From Stenotrophomonas sp. 610A2 (lineage in GTDB: Bacteria; Pseudomonadota; Gammaproteobacteria; Xanthomonadales; Xanthomonadaceae): a stretch of 64,000 bases of DNA. Shown piece after piece: positions 50,973 to 59,805 of the stretch (its first letter is position 1; each line of letters begins with the position of its first letter). The position numbers and the translations under genes are program-made. The notes below the pieces were generated by a model. The model ran no database searches. It saw nothing but the letters and a program-made list of their open reading frames with translations, and was not told the origin of the DNA. The DNA lies in the NCBI RefSeq assembly GCF_030549615.1, contig NZ_CP130832.1:4352001-4416000 (forward strand). The letters are read 5' to 3'.

Positions 50973-51026
50973 GCACGCAAGTGACGTGTTCGGATCCATC
51001 AGGCCGCCTGCTTCTCGATCGAATCG

Positions 51027-51599
51027 ATGATTTCCGCTGAAGATGCTCAGTCCATAGTGTTAAACCTCGCCGAGATCAGCTCGGCGGGGGAACGTTTTGC
51101 CATTCAGTCCTGCATCCTGAGCCCACGCGAAGACCATTGGGTGGTGCACTCCAACAGCGAAGCCTATGTCATGAGTGGAATGCTCGAGCATTGCTACGTA
51201 GGCGCTGGCGCGCACCTGGTCAACGTCGTTTCCGGCGCCGTCGAGACAGTTGGAAGCGCCCAGTCATGGCAGGAGTTCTTGCAGGACAAGTACGATCTTG
51301 ATGCCGCGGTTGGCGCGCACTATGTGATCGAGCCCAGTTTTGAAAGGGCAGACAAAGCTGCGCTTATCAACCTGCGCCAGAAGCTATCGTGTTCGATGCA
51401 GCATTCGATTGCACTGCTCTTGCCTGAGCGACGGCAATGGCTTACAGGACGTCTGCGCATACTACGGCAGGCCCAAGGCATCCTCCGCGACAAAGGTATC
51501 GACACAGTCATCGCTCTGCGGCGAGATACCCTTTCGGCCGTCGCCCTGAATGAGAGCGCCGACCATTGGGATGCCATCGCATCACTGATCCGCAATTGA
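51027..51599 (+). CDS. Hypothetical protein
   Basis: 190 residues, soluble. SIVLNLAEISSAGERFAIQS, WVVHSNSEAYVMSGMLEHCY and SWQEFLQDKYDLDAAVGAHY form the N-terminal domain; the C-terminal third is helical and basic. Unrecognised; stop followed by an attC-like hairpin. Confidence 0.66.
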   Translation: MISAEDAQSIVLNLAEISSAGERFAIQSCILSPREDHWVVHSNSEAYVMSGMLEHCYVGAGAHLVNVVSGAVETVGSAQSWQEFLQDKYDLDAAVGAHYVIEPSFERADKAALINLRQKLSCSMQHSIALLLPERRQWLTGRLRILRQAQGILRDKGIDTVIALRRDTLSAVALNESADHWDAIASLIRN

Positions 51600-51607
51600 G
51601 CAGCCCT

Positions 51608-51641
51608 TTCCAACGAATCGCTTTTGTGAATCGGCGTAGCC
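51608..51641 (+). repeat. Degenerate attC remnant
   Basis: TTCCAACGAATCGCTTTTGTG AATCGGCGTAG keeps the GAAxCGC/G(A)GTCGGC stem of GAACTCGC-type sites. Confidence 0.45.
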
Positions 51642-51659
51642 CACGCAAGGAAGCACTGA

Positions 51660-52154
51660 ATGGATATGGACAAATCATTCGCAAGAGAACTTCATAACAT
51701 CGCTTGGTTCAGCGCCTGCGGACAACCATTCGCCGCGCCTCTGCCCTTTTCTGCGGAGCAGGTATCAAGCTGGGAACAGGCGATTACGCTCTGCAGCAGC
51801 CAGGCTTGGGAGGATGTCACGCTTGATGCAAGGAACCGGCTTACAGAATTCCTGCACAGCCGCCATCGGGATGAGTACCAGCGCTGGAATGGAATCGCCG
51901 TGTCCGCGAAAGAGCTTGTTATCTCGTCGATATGCGATACGTCCTGGCGACCATTCGCTGAAAGCAGGAGTTTTCCCAAGAGCTTTCTGGACTCCGCGAG
52001 CTGGGACGTGCTTGCTGCTGTGATGGAGCATGAGTACCGGAACTGCAAAGGCCGACCCGATTTCTTCCTGCAACTCCTGCAGGTTTATCGCGCCGGACAC
52101 TTCCCCTGCGGGTGGTCTGGTCGCTGGCCCGGTGGGAGGCTATTGGTTTGGTAA
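51660..52154 (+). CDS. Hypothetical protein
   Basis: 164 residues. HNIAWFSACGQPFAAPLPFS, DEYQRWNGIAVSAKELVISS, SFLDSASWDVLAAVMEHEYR. Mostly helical and cytoplasmic; the last 20 residues (GHFPCGWSGRWPGGRLLVW) look unlike a normal C-terminus, so a late frameshift is possible. Confidence 0.62.
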   Translation: MDMDKSFARELHNIAWFSACGQPFAAPLPFSAEQVSSWEQAITLCSSQAWEDVTLDARNRLTEFLHSRHRDEYQRWNGIAVSAKELVISSICDTSWRPFAESRSFPKSFLDSASWDVLAAVMEHEYRNCKGRPDFFLQLLQVYRAGHFPCGWSGRWPGGRLLVW

Positions 52155-52160
52155 GCGGGT

Positions 52161-52195
52161 CAAGAACATTCCGCCATGCGGGGCCGGCCATGGCA
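52161..52195 (+). repeat. Possible attC remnant
   Basis: GTCAAGAACATTCCGCCATG CGGGGCCGGC resembles TTCAAGCCGAACCCGC ... GCGGGTCGGC; low confidence. Confidence 0.35.
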
Positions 52196-52257
52196 CCCGG
52201 CTCTGCCTTCAATGCGCAGCCATTGCACGCATCCATCTTTTCAAGACACACAGCAAC

Positions 52258-52779
52258 ATGAGCAGCTTCCTCGAATCGCTGAGCGTGCTTTCTTGGCATG
52301 TCTCCCCTCCACCACCCGACGCTGAAGTTCCAGCTGACCTGATCTCCCGTTATGGGCAACTGCCAGCGGAACTCACTGCCTTCCTTTCATCGTTCTCGCT
52401 CTGCGTCTGCCCGTCCGACAAGGCGTGGTTCGTGTCCACGGCTGATCTCATCAGTAATCTGCCGTTTCGCTTCAATGCCTTCGAGCTGATGTCTCTTGAA
52501 GCGGCGGGCTCGGATGCCGACTGGTGTGCGGCGATCCGAAGCTTCTGGCAATCGCACTTCCCTCTATTCCTGTCCGTCAACGGTTCCTATCAGTACTTCG
52601 CTTATTGCTTGCAAGGCCCGGTTAGAGGCCAGGTGGTCTACGGTTCCGAACCAGAGTTTGAGGAGTGCTCTGTTGTTGCCCACTCACTTGTGGATTTCCT
52701 GACCATGTTTTCCGCGGCAGCGCGGTCCAGTGCACCCGCCTATCCTTTCAGCGTTGCCATTCCCCGCAGTGCGGGCTGA
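52258..52779 (+). CDS. SMI1/KNR4-like (SUKH) family protein
   Basis: 173 residues. SSFLESLSVLSWHVSPPPPD, ISRYGQLPAELTAFLSSFSL, the Trp/acidic patch near FNAFELMSLEAAGSDADWCA, and PLFLSVNGSYQYFAYCLQGP with FEECSVVAHSLVDFLTMFSA are the SUKH pattern. SUKH proteins act as antitoxins for polymorphic toxins; no toxin gene is visible here. ATG 52258 chosen; an upstream in-frame extension looks non-coding. Confidence 0.74.
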   Translation: MSSFLESLSVLSWHVSPPPPDAEVPADLISRYGQLPAELTAFLSSFSLCVCPSDKAWFVSTADLISNLPFRFNAFELMSLEAAGSDADWCAAIRSFWQSHFPLFLSVNGSYQYFAYCLQGPVRGQVVYGSEPEFEECSVVAHSLVDFLTMFSAAARSSAPAYPFSVAIPRSAG

Positions 52780-52834
52780 TGCCTCAACATTACCGATATG
52801 CTGCCCGGTGCGGCCTGTTACGTCGTTGGAACCC

Positions 52835-53161
52835 ATGGACATTTCTGATTTATCAATCGCAGAGCTGCGCACACTTCATGGCGTGCTTGAATATTGGCTG
52901 CGGGCTTGGGATAGGGAGTGCCCAACGCTCTTCGGGTTCGAGCGATCTGATCTTTCCAAGATCCTTGAGGATTGGCCGTTATCCCTGCAGGCAAAGCCGC
53001 ATTTCGCTGCACTGGCAGTCCAAGGCGTCTTGCGGGAGACCTTGCATGGCGCATCCACGATCGCCGCAGATCGACTTCCGGCTGTCTGCGGATTGTCCAG
53101 GGCCGATCTGGAGTGCTTGGCGCAGCATCTATGGCCCAGACTCGACGCGGCGCAGAACTGA
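52835..53161 (+). CDS. Hypothetical protein
   Basis: 108 residues, helical: ISDLSIAELRTLHGVLEYWL, FGFERSDLSKILEDWPLSLQ, AVQGVLRETLHGASTIAADR. Resembles short helical cytoplasmic proteins next to immunity genes; unnamed. Confidence 0.62.
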   Translation: MDISDLSIAELRTLHGVLEYWLRAWDRECPTLFGFERSDLSKILEDWPLSLQAKPHFAALAVQGVLRETLHGASTIAADRLPAVCGLSRADLECLAQHLWPRLDAAQN

Positions 53162-53177
53162 CACTGCTCGGCTACAA

Positions 53178-53222
53178 TTTTTGATTCAAGCCAAGTTCGG
53201 ATCACGGATCAATCTGGCTCCA
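53178..53222 (+). repeat. Possible attC remnant
   Basis: TTGATTCAAGCCAAGTTCGG ATCACGG ... GGCTCC keeps ATTCAAGCC and GGCT; the rest is eroded. Confidence 0.35.
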
Positions 53223-53248
53223 CCGTTGACCGCCGTACAGGAGAAGTC

Positions 53249-53776
53249 GTGCAACGACCTTGCAATGAAATCGGCGGCCGGATCATCAAGGTCAATCATG
53301 CCGGTGAACATGGCGCGGTGAACATCTACCGCGGGCAGATCTTCATTGCCCGGCTCACAGCCCCGGCGATGGTTGCGCAGCTGGCGGAATTCCGCTCTCA
53401 CGAGGAAGGACACCGCACAATCTTCGCGACCGAGCTGCAACGGCGCGGCGTTCGTCGTTGCCGAAGCTACTGGCTCTGCGGTGCTGGAGGCCTGGCGCTC
53501 GGCCTGGTCACCGGTTTGCTTGGCGCTGGCGCCATAGCCGCCACCACGGCAGCCGTTGAAGCCGCCGTACTGAGGCATCTGGAGCATCAGCTCTCCATGC
53601 TTGAAGACCAGGATCCGTTTGCCGTCGCCGCAATTGCCTCCATCGTGGCGGAGGAGCAGGAGCACCATGACCAATCGCTTGCTCACATCCCGCCCGGCAC
53701 ATTCTGGCCCAAGCTGCTCACTCCGGTTGTGTCTGCGTCGACGGAGGCGGTCATATGGGCTGGCATGCGGCTGTGA
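53249..53776 (+). CDS. Coq7-family (demethoxyubiquinone hydroxylase-like) protein
   Basis: 175 residues from GTG. Diiron ligands are visible: the Glu of KVNHAGEHGAVNIYRGQ, Glu/His of FRSHEEGHRTIF, and in the second half EHQLSMLEDQD and EEQEHHDQS. Coq7 hydroxylates demethoxyubiquinone. The length and motifs fit the family, so it may act in ubiquinone synthesis alongside UbiA in this window, although its place among orphan genes makes a horizontally acquired copy possible. Confidence 0.85.
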   Translation: MQRPCNEIGGRIIKVNHAGEHGAVNIYRGQIFIARLTAPAMVAQLAEFRSHEEGHRTIFATELQRRGVRRCRSYWLCGAGGLALGLVTGLLGAGAIAATTAAVEAAVLRHLEHQLSMLEDQDPFAVAAIASIVAEEQEHHDQSLAHIPPGTFWPKLLTPVVSASTEAVIWAGMRL

Positions 53777-53938
53777 GCTCGAGTAGCCACCTGCGATGGC
53801 ACCTGGTAGCGATTCAACGCCATCCCGAAGGCCTACATCATGGATAGCATTCGCGCAGACTTGAACCTCCTCGCCATGTAGTTCTGGTGTGGAGTCGGCA
53901 GTTCTGAAGAGTTGTCGCGCTGGACCGACGCTGCAGTG

Positions 53939-54349
53939 ATGTCTACGGATGAGTTACATCCGCTCATCTGGGATCTGTATCCACAACCCAGCCCGGAGCT
54001 GGCTACGGCACTGCTGCTGAGGATGGCTGAAGATGTCAACGGCTTCCAGCCAATATCCGTGGAGGCTGAAGCCATTGCCGAAGATATTCTGCGCCAGTCC
54101 CTGATCGCCTTCGTAGCAAGAGAAATATCGGTACAGGCATTGTGTCGACTGGCTGATCACTTGGATAGCGGGTTCAACCTGGCCCTTGCCGACGCTCCCC
54201 AGCCCAGGTCAGCTACCACCGACAGCCAATGGTGGCAAGGTGATCTATACAACTGCTGTGACTGGTGCGATGACAGCTGGACGCATGACAACTCCCCTCA
54301 TCTGCATGCGGAAGCAGACCGCCTGCTGCGTATTCTCAACCGCAGATAG
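53939..54349 (+). CDS. Hypothetical protein
   Basis: 136 residues. STDELHPLIWDLYPQPSPEL, ILRQSLIAFVAREISVQALC, RLADHLDSGFNL and a Trp/Cys/Asp cluster WWQGDLYNCCDWCDDSWTHD near the end. Cytoplasmic; unrecognised. An upstream in-frame TTG at 53912 is the alternative start. Confidence 0.65.
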   Translation: MSTDELHPLIWDLYPQPSPELATALLLRMAEDVNGFQPISVEAEAIAEDILRQSLIAFVAREISVQALCRLADHLDSGFNLALADAPQPRSATTDSQWWQGDLYNCCDWCDDSWTHDNSPHLHAEADRLLRILNRR

Positions 54350-54456
54350 TTGGAGCAGACTACAGAATCCGGTGCATCATTTTGCTTGCAGGTTCGTAGG
54401 TTTCTTTTCATTCGGCCCTGCCCCGCCTGCCTGCTGAAGCTCGTCGTAAGGAACGC

Positions 54457-54894
54457 ATGGAACTTATCACTACCATCAAGGATGCCTGGGGCTGGACGGG
54501 ACTATGTCCCAGCCAGATCGTAGGAGAAAACGATTTCGGCAACCTGATGATCAAGGATCACACTGGCAGTTACTGGCGCATTTGCCCCGAGGACCTGTAC
54601 TGCGAGGTGGTCGCAGCAACCCGCGAGGAACTTGATCAGCTGTCCCGAAATGCGGAGTTCGTTGGGGACTGGCAGATGCAGGCCCTGGTTGACCAAGCGC
54701 GCGAACGCCTTGGCCCGTTGCAACCGGGCTACAAGTACTGCCTCAAGGTTCCGGGCACGCTTGGTGGCGAGTACGGTGGTGACAACCTCGGCGTGATCTC
54801 GCTGACTGAACTGATCTCGGCCTCTGGCCACCTCGCCAAGGAAACTGCAAATCTTCCCGATGGCGCCAAGGTCAGGATCAATATTGCCGATTAG
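54457..54894 (+). CDS. Tdi1/DUF1851-like immunity-type protein
   Basis: 145 residues. IKDAWGWTGLCPSQIVGEND FGN, YWRICPEDLYCEVVA, LKVPGTLGGEYGGDNLGVIS LTELI and LPDGAKVRINI match the DUF1851 / T6SS immunity protein Tdi1 pattern. Tdi1 neutralises a T6SS DNase effector in Agrobacterium. No cognate effector or T6SS gene is in this window, so an orphan immunity role is an inference. Confidence 0.75.
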   Translation: MELITTIKDAWGWTGLCPSQIVGENDFGNLMIKDHTGSYWRICPEDLYCEVVAATREELDQLSRNAEFVGDWQMQALVDQARERLGPLQPGYKYCLKVPGTLGGEYGGDNLGVISLTELISASGHLAKETANLPDGAKVRINIAD

Positions 54895-55004
54895 CTACCA
54901 ATGCGCTCTTTGAGTCAGCCGTGCCAGAGACGTGCCCAGTTCAAGGCTCGGCACCGCCCGAGTTCGCAACTCCGCGAGAACCTTTCAACGTGAGGAGATT
55001 CGGT

Positions 55005-55385
55005 ATGAAACGCGTAACCGGCATTGGCGGCATCTTCTTCAAAGCAAACGATCCAAAAGCGCTTTCAGCCTGGTACCGCGAGCACCTCGGGCTGGATGTC
55101 AGCGACTGGGGCGGCGCGGTTTTTCAGTGGGGCGGTGCTGACAGTCCAGCGGGCGCGACGATCTGGAGCCCATTTGCTGCGGATACCGACTACATGGCAC
55201 CTTCTACTGCATCTTTCATGATCAATTTCCGGGTTGACGATCTGGATGCACTGCTTGCTGCACTGCGCGAGGAGGGCTGCACTGTTGTCGGTGAGGCACA
55301 GAGTTCCGAGCAGGGAAAGTTCGGCTGGGTGATGGACCCCGAAGGCAACAAGATCGAACTCTGGGAGCCGCCTGCGGGGCAGTAG
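55005..55385 (+). CDS. VOC-family (glyoxalase/bleomycin resistance-like) protein
   Basis: 126 residues. VTGIGGIFFKANDPKALSAW YREHLGLDV is the typical first VOC half; FMINFRVDDLDALLAALREE G and WVMDPEGNKIELWEPP form the second, with the metal-binding Glu in IELWE. Shine-Dalgarno GAGGAG precedes the ATG. Likely a dioxygenase-like or resistance protein; substrate unknown. Confidence 0.85.
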   Translation: MKRVTGIGGIFFKANDPKALSAWYREHLGLDVSDWGGAVFQWGGADSPAGATIWSPFAADTDYMAPSTASFMINFRVDDLDALLAALREEGCTVVGEAQSSEQGKFGWVMDPEGNKIELWEPPAGQ

Positions 55386-55811
55386 CTGGAGCATGCAAGA
55401 AGGAGCTCTCACCTGGGAGTTCTCCACTCGGTTGCGGCGATTCCATTCACACGCCCAAACATACCTGGGTGCAGTGATGCTGCTTCTTCAGAAATCAGTG
55501 ACACAGCGACTGACCGCTCGGCACTGCGACCAATGAGCCTTGCGCGCTGAGCTGCCGCTGCGTAACTGGCTTTCCAGTTTGCGGAACGCCCCCTGCACAC
55601 ACACTGCGCTCACATGCCCCAGCTGCGCTATCTCATGCACAGTGATAACAAGGCGATCGATACAAACTCTCGTATCCTCTCGACTCGACAAGACAAAGCC
55701 GCTGCGTTGCGAATCTTCGGTTTGCAACACCGCAGTCAACAGCGCCTGATGTGATTTGCGCTGCCCTGAGGGCTGTCGTCGCTTTTGCCTGGAAAGCCAT
55801 AGGAGGGCTTT
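55386..55811 (+). other. Gene-free stretch
   Basis: About 425 bp. Only short or overlapping open frames in both strands, none with a plausible start or composition. No attC-like repeat seen. Confidence 0.4.
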
Positions 55812-56162
55812 ATGCACGACGGGCGTCGCAGCCGAAGGATCGGATGCGCTGACTTCGGCCATTTTGATACACGGGAGAAATGCGAAGCTGCGGTTCTTCG
55901 ACGTGAGCTGGCCTTCCTGCAACTGGTTCCAGAAGAACTTGGCGGTGAACTCGATACAGACAATACGGTGTTTGTGCCGGTGTGGGCTGCGGAGCAGAAG
56001 CGCAGGATCGACATCAGAACCGTGCTGCCCTTGATGCGTGCAGGAAAGCTGAGCCGCTATTCGGCCATGCCCACCTATCGAGGACGAAGCTTCATCCCGG
56101 CAGCGATCGCAATACACGCGCATGATCCGGCTGGCTTCGCGACCACCATCGAGATCTGGTGA
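55812..56162 (+). CDS. Hypothetical protein
   Basis: 116 residues. EKCEAAVLRRELAFLQLVPE ELG, FVPVWAAEQKRRIDIRTVLP and SFIPAAIAIHAHDPAGFATT. Soluble; not recognised. Its stop overlaps the next frame. Confidence 0.55.
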   Translation: MHDGRRSRRIGCADFGHFDTREKCEAAVLRRELAFLQLVPEELGGELDTDNTVFVPVWAAEQKRRIDIRTVLPLMRAGKLSRYSAMPTYRGRSFIPAAIAIHAHDPAGFATTIEIW

Positions 56163-56326
56163 GCACGGCATTGAATCTGTCCTCGCGCACAGGCAGAGGC
56201 GCATGCGGCGACGCTCTCGACAGGGACATTGAGGACCGCCGCACCTGTTTCGACGGTCTGACGCTTGTCGACAGCCAGCAACTCGGCCATTCTTCGCCGC
56301 GGCAGTGCCTTCTGCACTGGCCCAGC

Positions 56327-56674
56327 ATGGAACGAGGCAGCAACGTGGGATTGATCCTCAACATCGACGAGCGTGTCATCAAGCAAGGCGCTGCCAACAT
56401 GCAGCGCGGCATCGAGACTGTTGGTGGCCAGCTGTATCTGTCCAATCAGCGCCTGCTGTTCTCGGCCCACCGTTTCAATGTGCAAACCGGTGACAGCGAG
56501 GTCCCTTTGCGGAGGATCAGCTCGGTACAACGTTGTTGGACGCGCTTTCTGGGCGTGCTTCCGTTGATGCCCAATTCGCTGGCCGTGCATACCCGCGATG
56601 AAGTACATCGCTTCGTCGTGTTCGGCCGCAGCCACTGGGCGGATGCAATACACCGCGCGCGTGACCTGACCTGA
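56327..56674 (+). CDS. GRAM-domain-like protein
   Basis: 115 residues from ATG 56327. NIDERVIKQGAANMQRGIET VGG, LYLSNQRLLFSAHRFNVQTG and VPLRRISSVQ match the GRAM domain pattern (signal, strand, turn 'G..yLT..RLvF'). The frame is open back to GTG 56159, but the extra 56 residues are Cys/Arg-rich and look untranslated. GRAM proteins often sense membranes or lipids. Confidence 0.68.
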   Translation: MERGSNVGLILNIDERVIKQGAANMQRGIETVGGQLYLSNQRLLFSAHRFNVQTGDSEVPLRRISSVQRCWTRFLGVLPLMPNSLAVHTRDEVHRFVVFGRSHWADAIHRARDLT

Positions 56675-56733
56675 TACTGGTATCAGTTGCCGTGGCTGTG
56701 AGCCGCAACCTGGTTCGCGCCAGGCTGCGCGAT

Positions 56734-57273
56734 TCAATCCACCCTGCGCCACTGCCCCGGCTGCAGTCCCTCGAGCGCGTACGGCCCCATCACCGCACGC
56801 ACCAATCGCAACGTCGGTAATCCGACTGCGGCGGTCATGCGCCGAACCTGCCGATTACGTCCTTCTCGCAGGGTGATTGCCAGCCAGCTGTCCGGCACGG
56901 TCTTGCGGAAGCGCACGGGCGGATTGCGCTCCCACAGGCTGGGAGCAGCAGCAAGCAGTTCAACGCGCGCAGGCAGGGTTGGCCCGTCATTGAGCTGCAC
57001 GCCGTCACGCAGCGCCTGCAGCTTGTCATCGGTGGGCGTGCCTTCGACCTGCACCCAATAGGTTTTGGGCTGCTTATGCCGTGGGTCGGTCAGACGATGG
57101 GCGAGATTGCCATCATCGGTGAGCAGCAACAGACCTTCGCTGTCGTAGTCCAGGCGCCCTGCCGCATACACGTTGGCCGGCAGGCCAAAACTGGCCAGGG
57201 TCGCCCGCGGCGGTTGGCTGCTGTCGGTGAACTGACAGAGCACATTGAAAGGTTTGTTGAGGGCGATAAGCAT
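56734..57273 (-). CDS. 23S rRNA pseudouridine synthase, RluE/RsuA-like
   Basis: 179 residues. [18 protein letters not shown] contains the catalytic Asp motif (GRLD), with [20 protein letters not shown] and [11 protein letters not shown] typical of the RsuA/RluB/E/F group. No S4 domain is present, as in RluE, which modifies U2457 of 23S rRNA in E. coli. Start [10 protein letters not shown] matches the family. Confidence 0.88.
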   Translation of the reverse strand: MLIALNKPFNVLCQFTDSSQPPRATLASFGLPANVYAAGRLDYDSEGLLLLTDDGNLAHRLTDPRHKQPKTYWVQVEGTPTDDKLQALRDGVQLNDGPTLPARVELLAAAPSLWERNPPVRFRKTVPDSWLAITLREGRNRQVRRMTAAVGLPTLRLVRAVMGPYALEGLQPGQWRRVD

Positions 57274-57341
57274 CTGATGCAGGCATTGGGGAGAAGAATG
57301 GATGCGCTGCTGCCACGCGATCAGCTGGCATCGCAGCTCAG

Positions 57342-57377
57342 AAAAGCGGGGCCGCATGCCAAGCATCGCGGCCCCGC
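57342..57377 (-). terminator. Terminator of the methyltransferase-like gene
   Basis: Long hairpin with arms GCGGGGCCGC / GCGGCCCCGC plus an inner ATGC/GCAT pairing; on the minus strand it is followed by TTTT. Confidence 0.8.
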
Positions 57378-57419
57378 ATTATCTCACTGCCTGATTCCGA
57401 ATCCCCAATCGCGGCCGTA

Positions 57420-58277
57420 TTACTGCTTCACGAAGCGCAGCGTCATGCGGTCGCTTTCGCCGATGGCCTTGTACTTGGCGGCATCGGCCTTGTCATGGTT
57501 GTTGGACGGCGGCAGGGTCCACACACCGTTGGGATGGTCCTTGGTGTCGCGCGGGTTGGCGTTCACCTCGCTGCTACCGGCAAGCTTGAAGCCGGCAGCT
57601 TCTGCCATGGCGATCACCTGCGCCTGGCCAACGTAGCCACTCTTGTCATCCGCGCCGACATCGGCCTTGGCGCGATGCTCCACCACACCGAGCGTGCCGC
57701 CCGGCTTGAGCACGTCGAAGAAGGCCTTGAACATGCCTTCAGCCTGGCCGGACGAACGCCAGTTGTGGACGTTGCGGAAGGTCAGCACCAGATCGGCCGA
57801 GCCCGGCGCACCCAGCACCGGCGCAGCCGGGTTGTAGGCCACTTCGGCCGCACGGTCGAACTGGGCGGGGGCATCGGCGAACTTCTTGCTCAGGCTATCG
57901 CGCGAACGCTGCTGGTAATCGCGGCCACCGCCGGCCGGCAATGCGCCCGGATCAACCACGGCGGCCACATACTTGCCGCCATCACGCAGGTAAGGCGCGA
58001 GGATCTCGGAGTACCAACCGCCGCCCGGGGTGATCTCGATGACGGTCTGCTTCGGCTGCAAGCCAAAGAACGCCAAGGTCTGTGCCGGATGTCGGTATTC
58101 GTCGCGCAGCACATTGGCCGGCGTGCGCCAGCTGCCGGCAACGGCCGCCTGCAGCTGCGGCGACACCTGCACGTCAGCAGCGCTGGCGGCCTCGCCATGG
58201 GCCAGCGCGGTGCCGACGGGCAGGGTGCTGGCAAGCGCCAGCAGACAGGCACACAGCAGCGGGGAATGCGTCTTCAT
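57420..58277 (-). CDS. Secreted SAM-methyltransferase-like protein
   Basis: 285 residues. A clear signal peptide (LLCACLLALASTLPVGTALA) precedes a class I methyltransferase fold: motif I VIEITPGGGWYSEILAPYL, then GKYVAAVVDPGALPAGG, LVLTFRNVHNWRSSG and GGTLGVVEHRAK. Homologues are annotated as predicted (periplasmic) methyltransferases. Since SAM is cytoplasmic, a different ligand or function is possible. Confidence 0.82.
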   Translation of the reverse strand: MKTHSPLLCACLLALASTLPVGTALAHGEAASAADVQVSPQLQAAVAGSWRTPANVLRDEYRHPAQTLAFFGLQPKQTVIEITPGGGWYSEILAPYLRDGGKYVAAVVDPGALPAGGGRDYQQRSRDSLSKKFADAPAQFDRAAEVAYNPAAPVLGAPGSADLVLTFRNVHNWRSSGQAEGMFKAFFDVLKPGGTLGVVEHRAKADVGADDKSGYVGQAQVIAMAEAAGFKLAGSSEVNANPRDTKDHPNGVWTLPPSNNHDKADAAKYKAIGESDRMTLRFVKQ

Positions 58278-58458
58278 GCGAGGAACTCCGGCGTTTGAAA
58301 CGGCGAGCCTAGCACGCGGCTGCAAGTGCAATGCAGCATGAAATGTTCATATCCCGTTAGCACGGGGACGACGTGCGGAACGCTGTATTCACGACCTTGC
58401 CACGGAATTGGAACGCATGCCGTCTATGCTGTTGAACTGAACAACAAAGGAGCAACGC

Positions 58459-59415
58459 ATGCCCCAGTCACGCGAACTTGGTCGCTCGGGTCTACACGTC
58501 AGCCCCATCGCTTTTGGTGGCAACGTATTCGGCTGGAGTGCCGATGAGAAGACATCCTTTGGCCTGCTTGACGCCTTCGTCGACGCCGGCTTCAACCTGA
58601 TCGACACCGCCGATGTCTATCCGGCATGGGTGCCGGGCAATCGCGGCGGCGAGTCGGAGACCATCATCGGCCGCTGGCTGCAGCGCAGCGGCAAGCGCGA
58701 CAAGGTGGTGATAGCCACCAAGGTCGCCAAATGGGCCGAGCATCCGGGCCTGTCGGCCGACAACATCAACGACGCCGTCGAGGATTCGTTGCGCCGCCTG
58801 CAGACCGATGTGATCGATCTGTACCAGGCGCATGAAGACGACGAATCGGTGCCGCTGGAGGAAAGCCTGGGTGCGTTCGGGCGGCTGATCGAGGCCGGCA
58901 AGGTACGTGCGATTGGCGCATCCAACTACAGCGCCGAGCGGTTGCGTGATGCGCTGAAGGTCTCCGCCGACTACCACCTGCCGCGCTACGAGACCCTGCA
59001 GCCGGAATACAATCTCTACGACCGCAGTGGCTACGAGGCCGAACTGGAACCGCTCGCGCGCGAACAGGGTATCGGCGTGATCAGCTACTACTCGCTTGCC
59101 AGCGGCTTTCTCAGCGGCAAGTACCGTAGCGCCGATGACGTGGGCAAGAGTGCGGCACGCGGTGCGAAAGTGGCTGAGCGTTACCTCAATCCGCGTGGCC
59201 TGCGCATTCTGCAGGCACTGGACGATGTGGCTGCCAGCCACAAGGCGACGCCGGCCCAGGTGGCGTTGGCGTGGCTGATCGCCCGCCCGGGCATCACCGC
59301 GCCCATCGTCAGCGCCACCAGCGTGCAGCAGCTGCAGGACGTGCTGGCGGCGGCACAGCTTGGTTTGAGCGCCGAGCAGGTCGCGCAGCTGGATGCGGCC
59401 AGCGCGGAAAGCTGA
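58459..59415 (+). CDS. Aldo/keto reductase
   Basis: 318 residues. NLIDTADVYPAWVPGN carries the catalytic Asp and Tyr, IATKVAKWAEHPG the Lys, and DLYQAHEDD the His; GASNYSAERL and the C-terminal IVSATSVQQLQDVLAA form the NADPH-binding end. Strong Shine-Dalgarno AAGGAG. Substrate not predictable; similar to YghZ/Gcy-type AKRs. Confidence 0.9.
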   Translation: MPQSRELGRSGLHVSPIAFGGNVFGWSADEKTSFGLLDAFVDAGFNLIDTADVYPAWVPGNRGGESETIIGRWLQRSGKRDKVVIATKVAKWAEHPGLSADNINDAVEDSLRRLQTDVIDLYQAHEDDESVPLEESLGAFGRLIEAGKVRAIGASNYSAERLRDALKVSADYHLPRYETLQPEYNLYDRSGYEAELEPLAREQGIGVISYYSLASGFLSGKYRSADDVGKSAARGAKVAERYLNPRGLRILQALDDVAASHKATPAQVALAWLIARPGITAPIVSATSVQQLQDVLAAAQLGLSAEQVAQLDAASAES

Positions 59416-59493
59416 ATTGGGCGAGTTGCGTACCCCCTGCTTGCGTCGTAGGATCGGCCGAACAGGGGGTAGACCGCGAGTGGAGTCCTACCC

Positions 59494-59781
59494 ATGCAGA
59501 CCGCACCTACAGCCCAGCGCAGCATCGATCGCCACGCCGAACTGACTTACTGGCGCGGCGTGCATGCCATCGGCCATCTTGGCCAACATGAGTTCGACCA
59601 TTACCAGCGCCTGCTGGAAATGGGCTACGACGTGTACCAGGCGTATCCGCGCGCCAATGAAGAACAGCTCTACAAAGTACTGCAGGACAGCTACCACCGG
59701 CATAGCCCGGCATTGGCGGTTTCCTGGGATGAGGCGCGCTGGTTGGTGCGCCATGCTTGGCATCATGCCGAGCAGCATTGA
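59494..59781 (+). CDS. Hypothetical protein
   Basis: 95 residues, His/Tyr/Gln-rich: YWRGVHAIGHLGQHEFDHYQ, LLEMGYDVYQAYPRANEEQL, YKVLQDSYHRHSPALA, WLVRHAWHHAEQH. Mostly helical, cytoplasmic. Unrecognised; GAGTC-type spacing before the ATG. Confidence 0.65.
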   Translation: MQTAPTAQRSIDRHAELTYWRGVHAIGHLGQHEFDHYQRLLEMGYDVYQAYPRANEEQLYKVLQDSYHRHSPALAVSWDEARWLVRHAWHHAEQH

Positions 59782-59805
59782 GCGAGGTAACCGGCTTGGT
59801 TTTGT

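Noticed and set aside
55488..56204. Minus-strand 238-residue frame
   Set aside because: Cys/Arg/Ser-rich shadow overlapping plus-strand frames with better composition; no Shine-Dalgarno.
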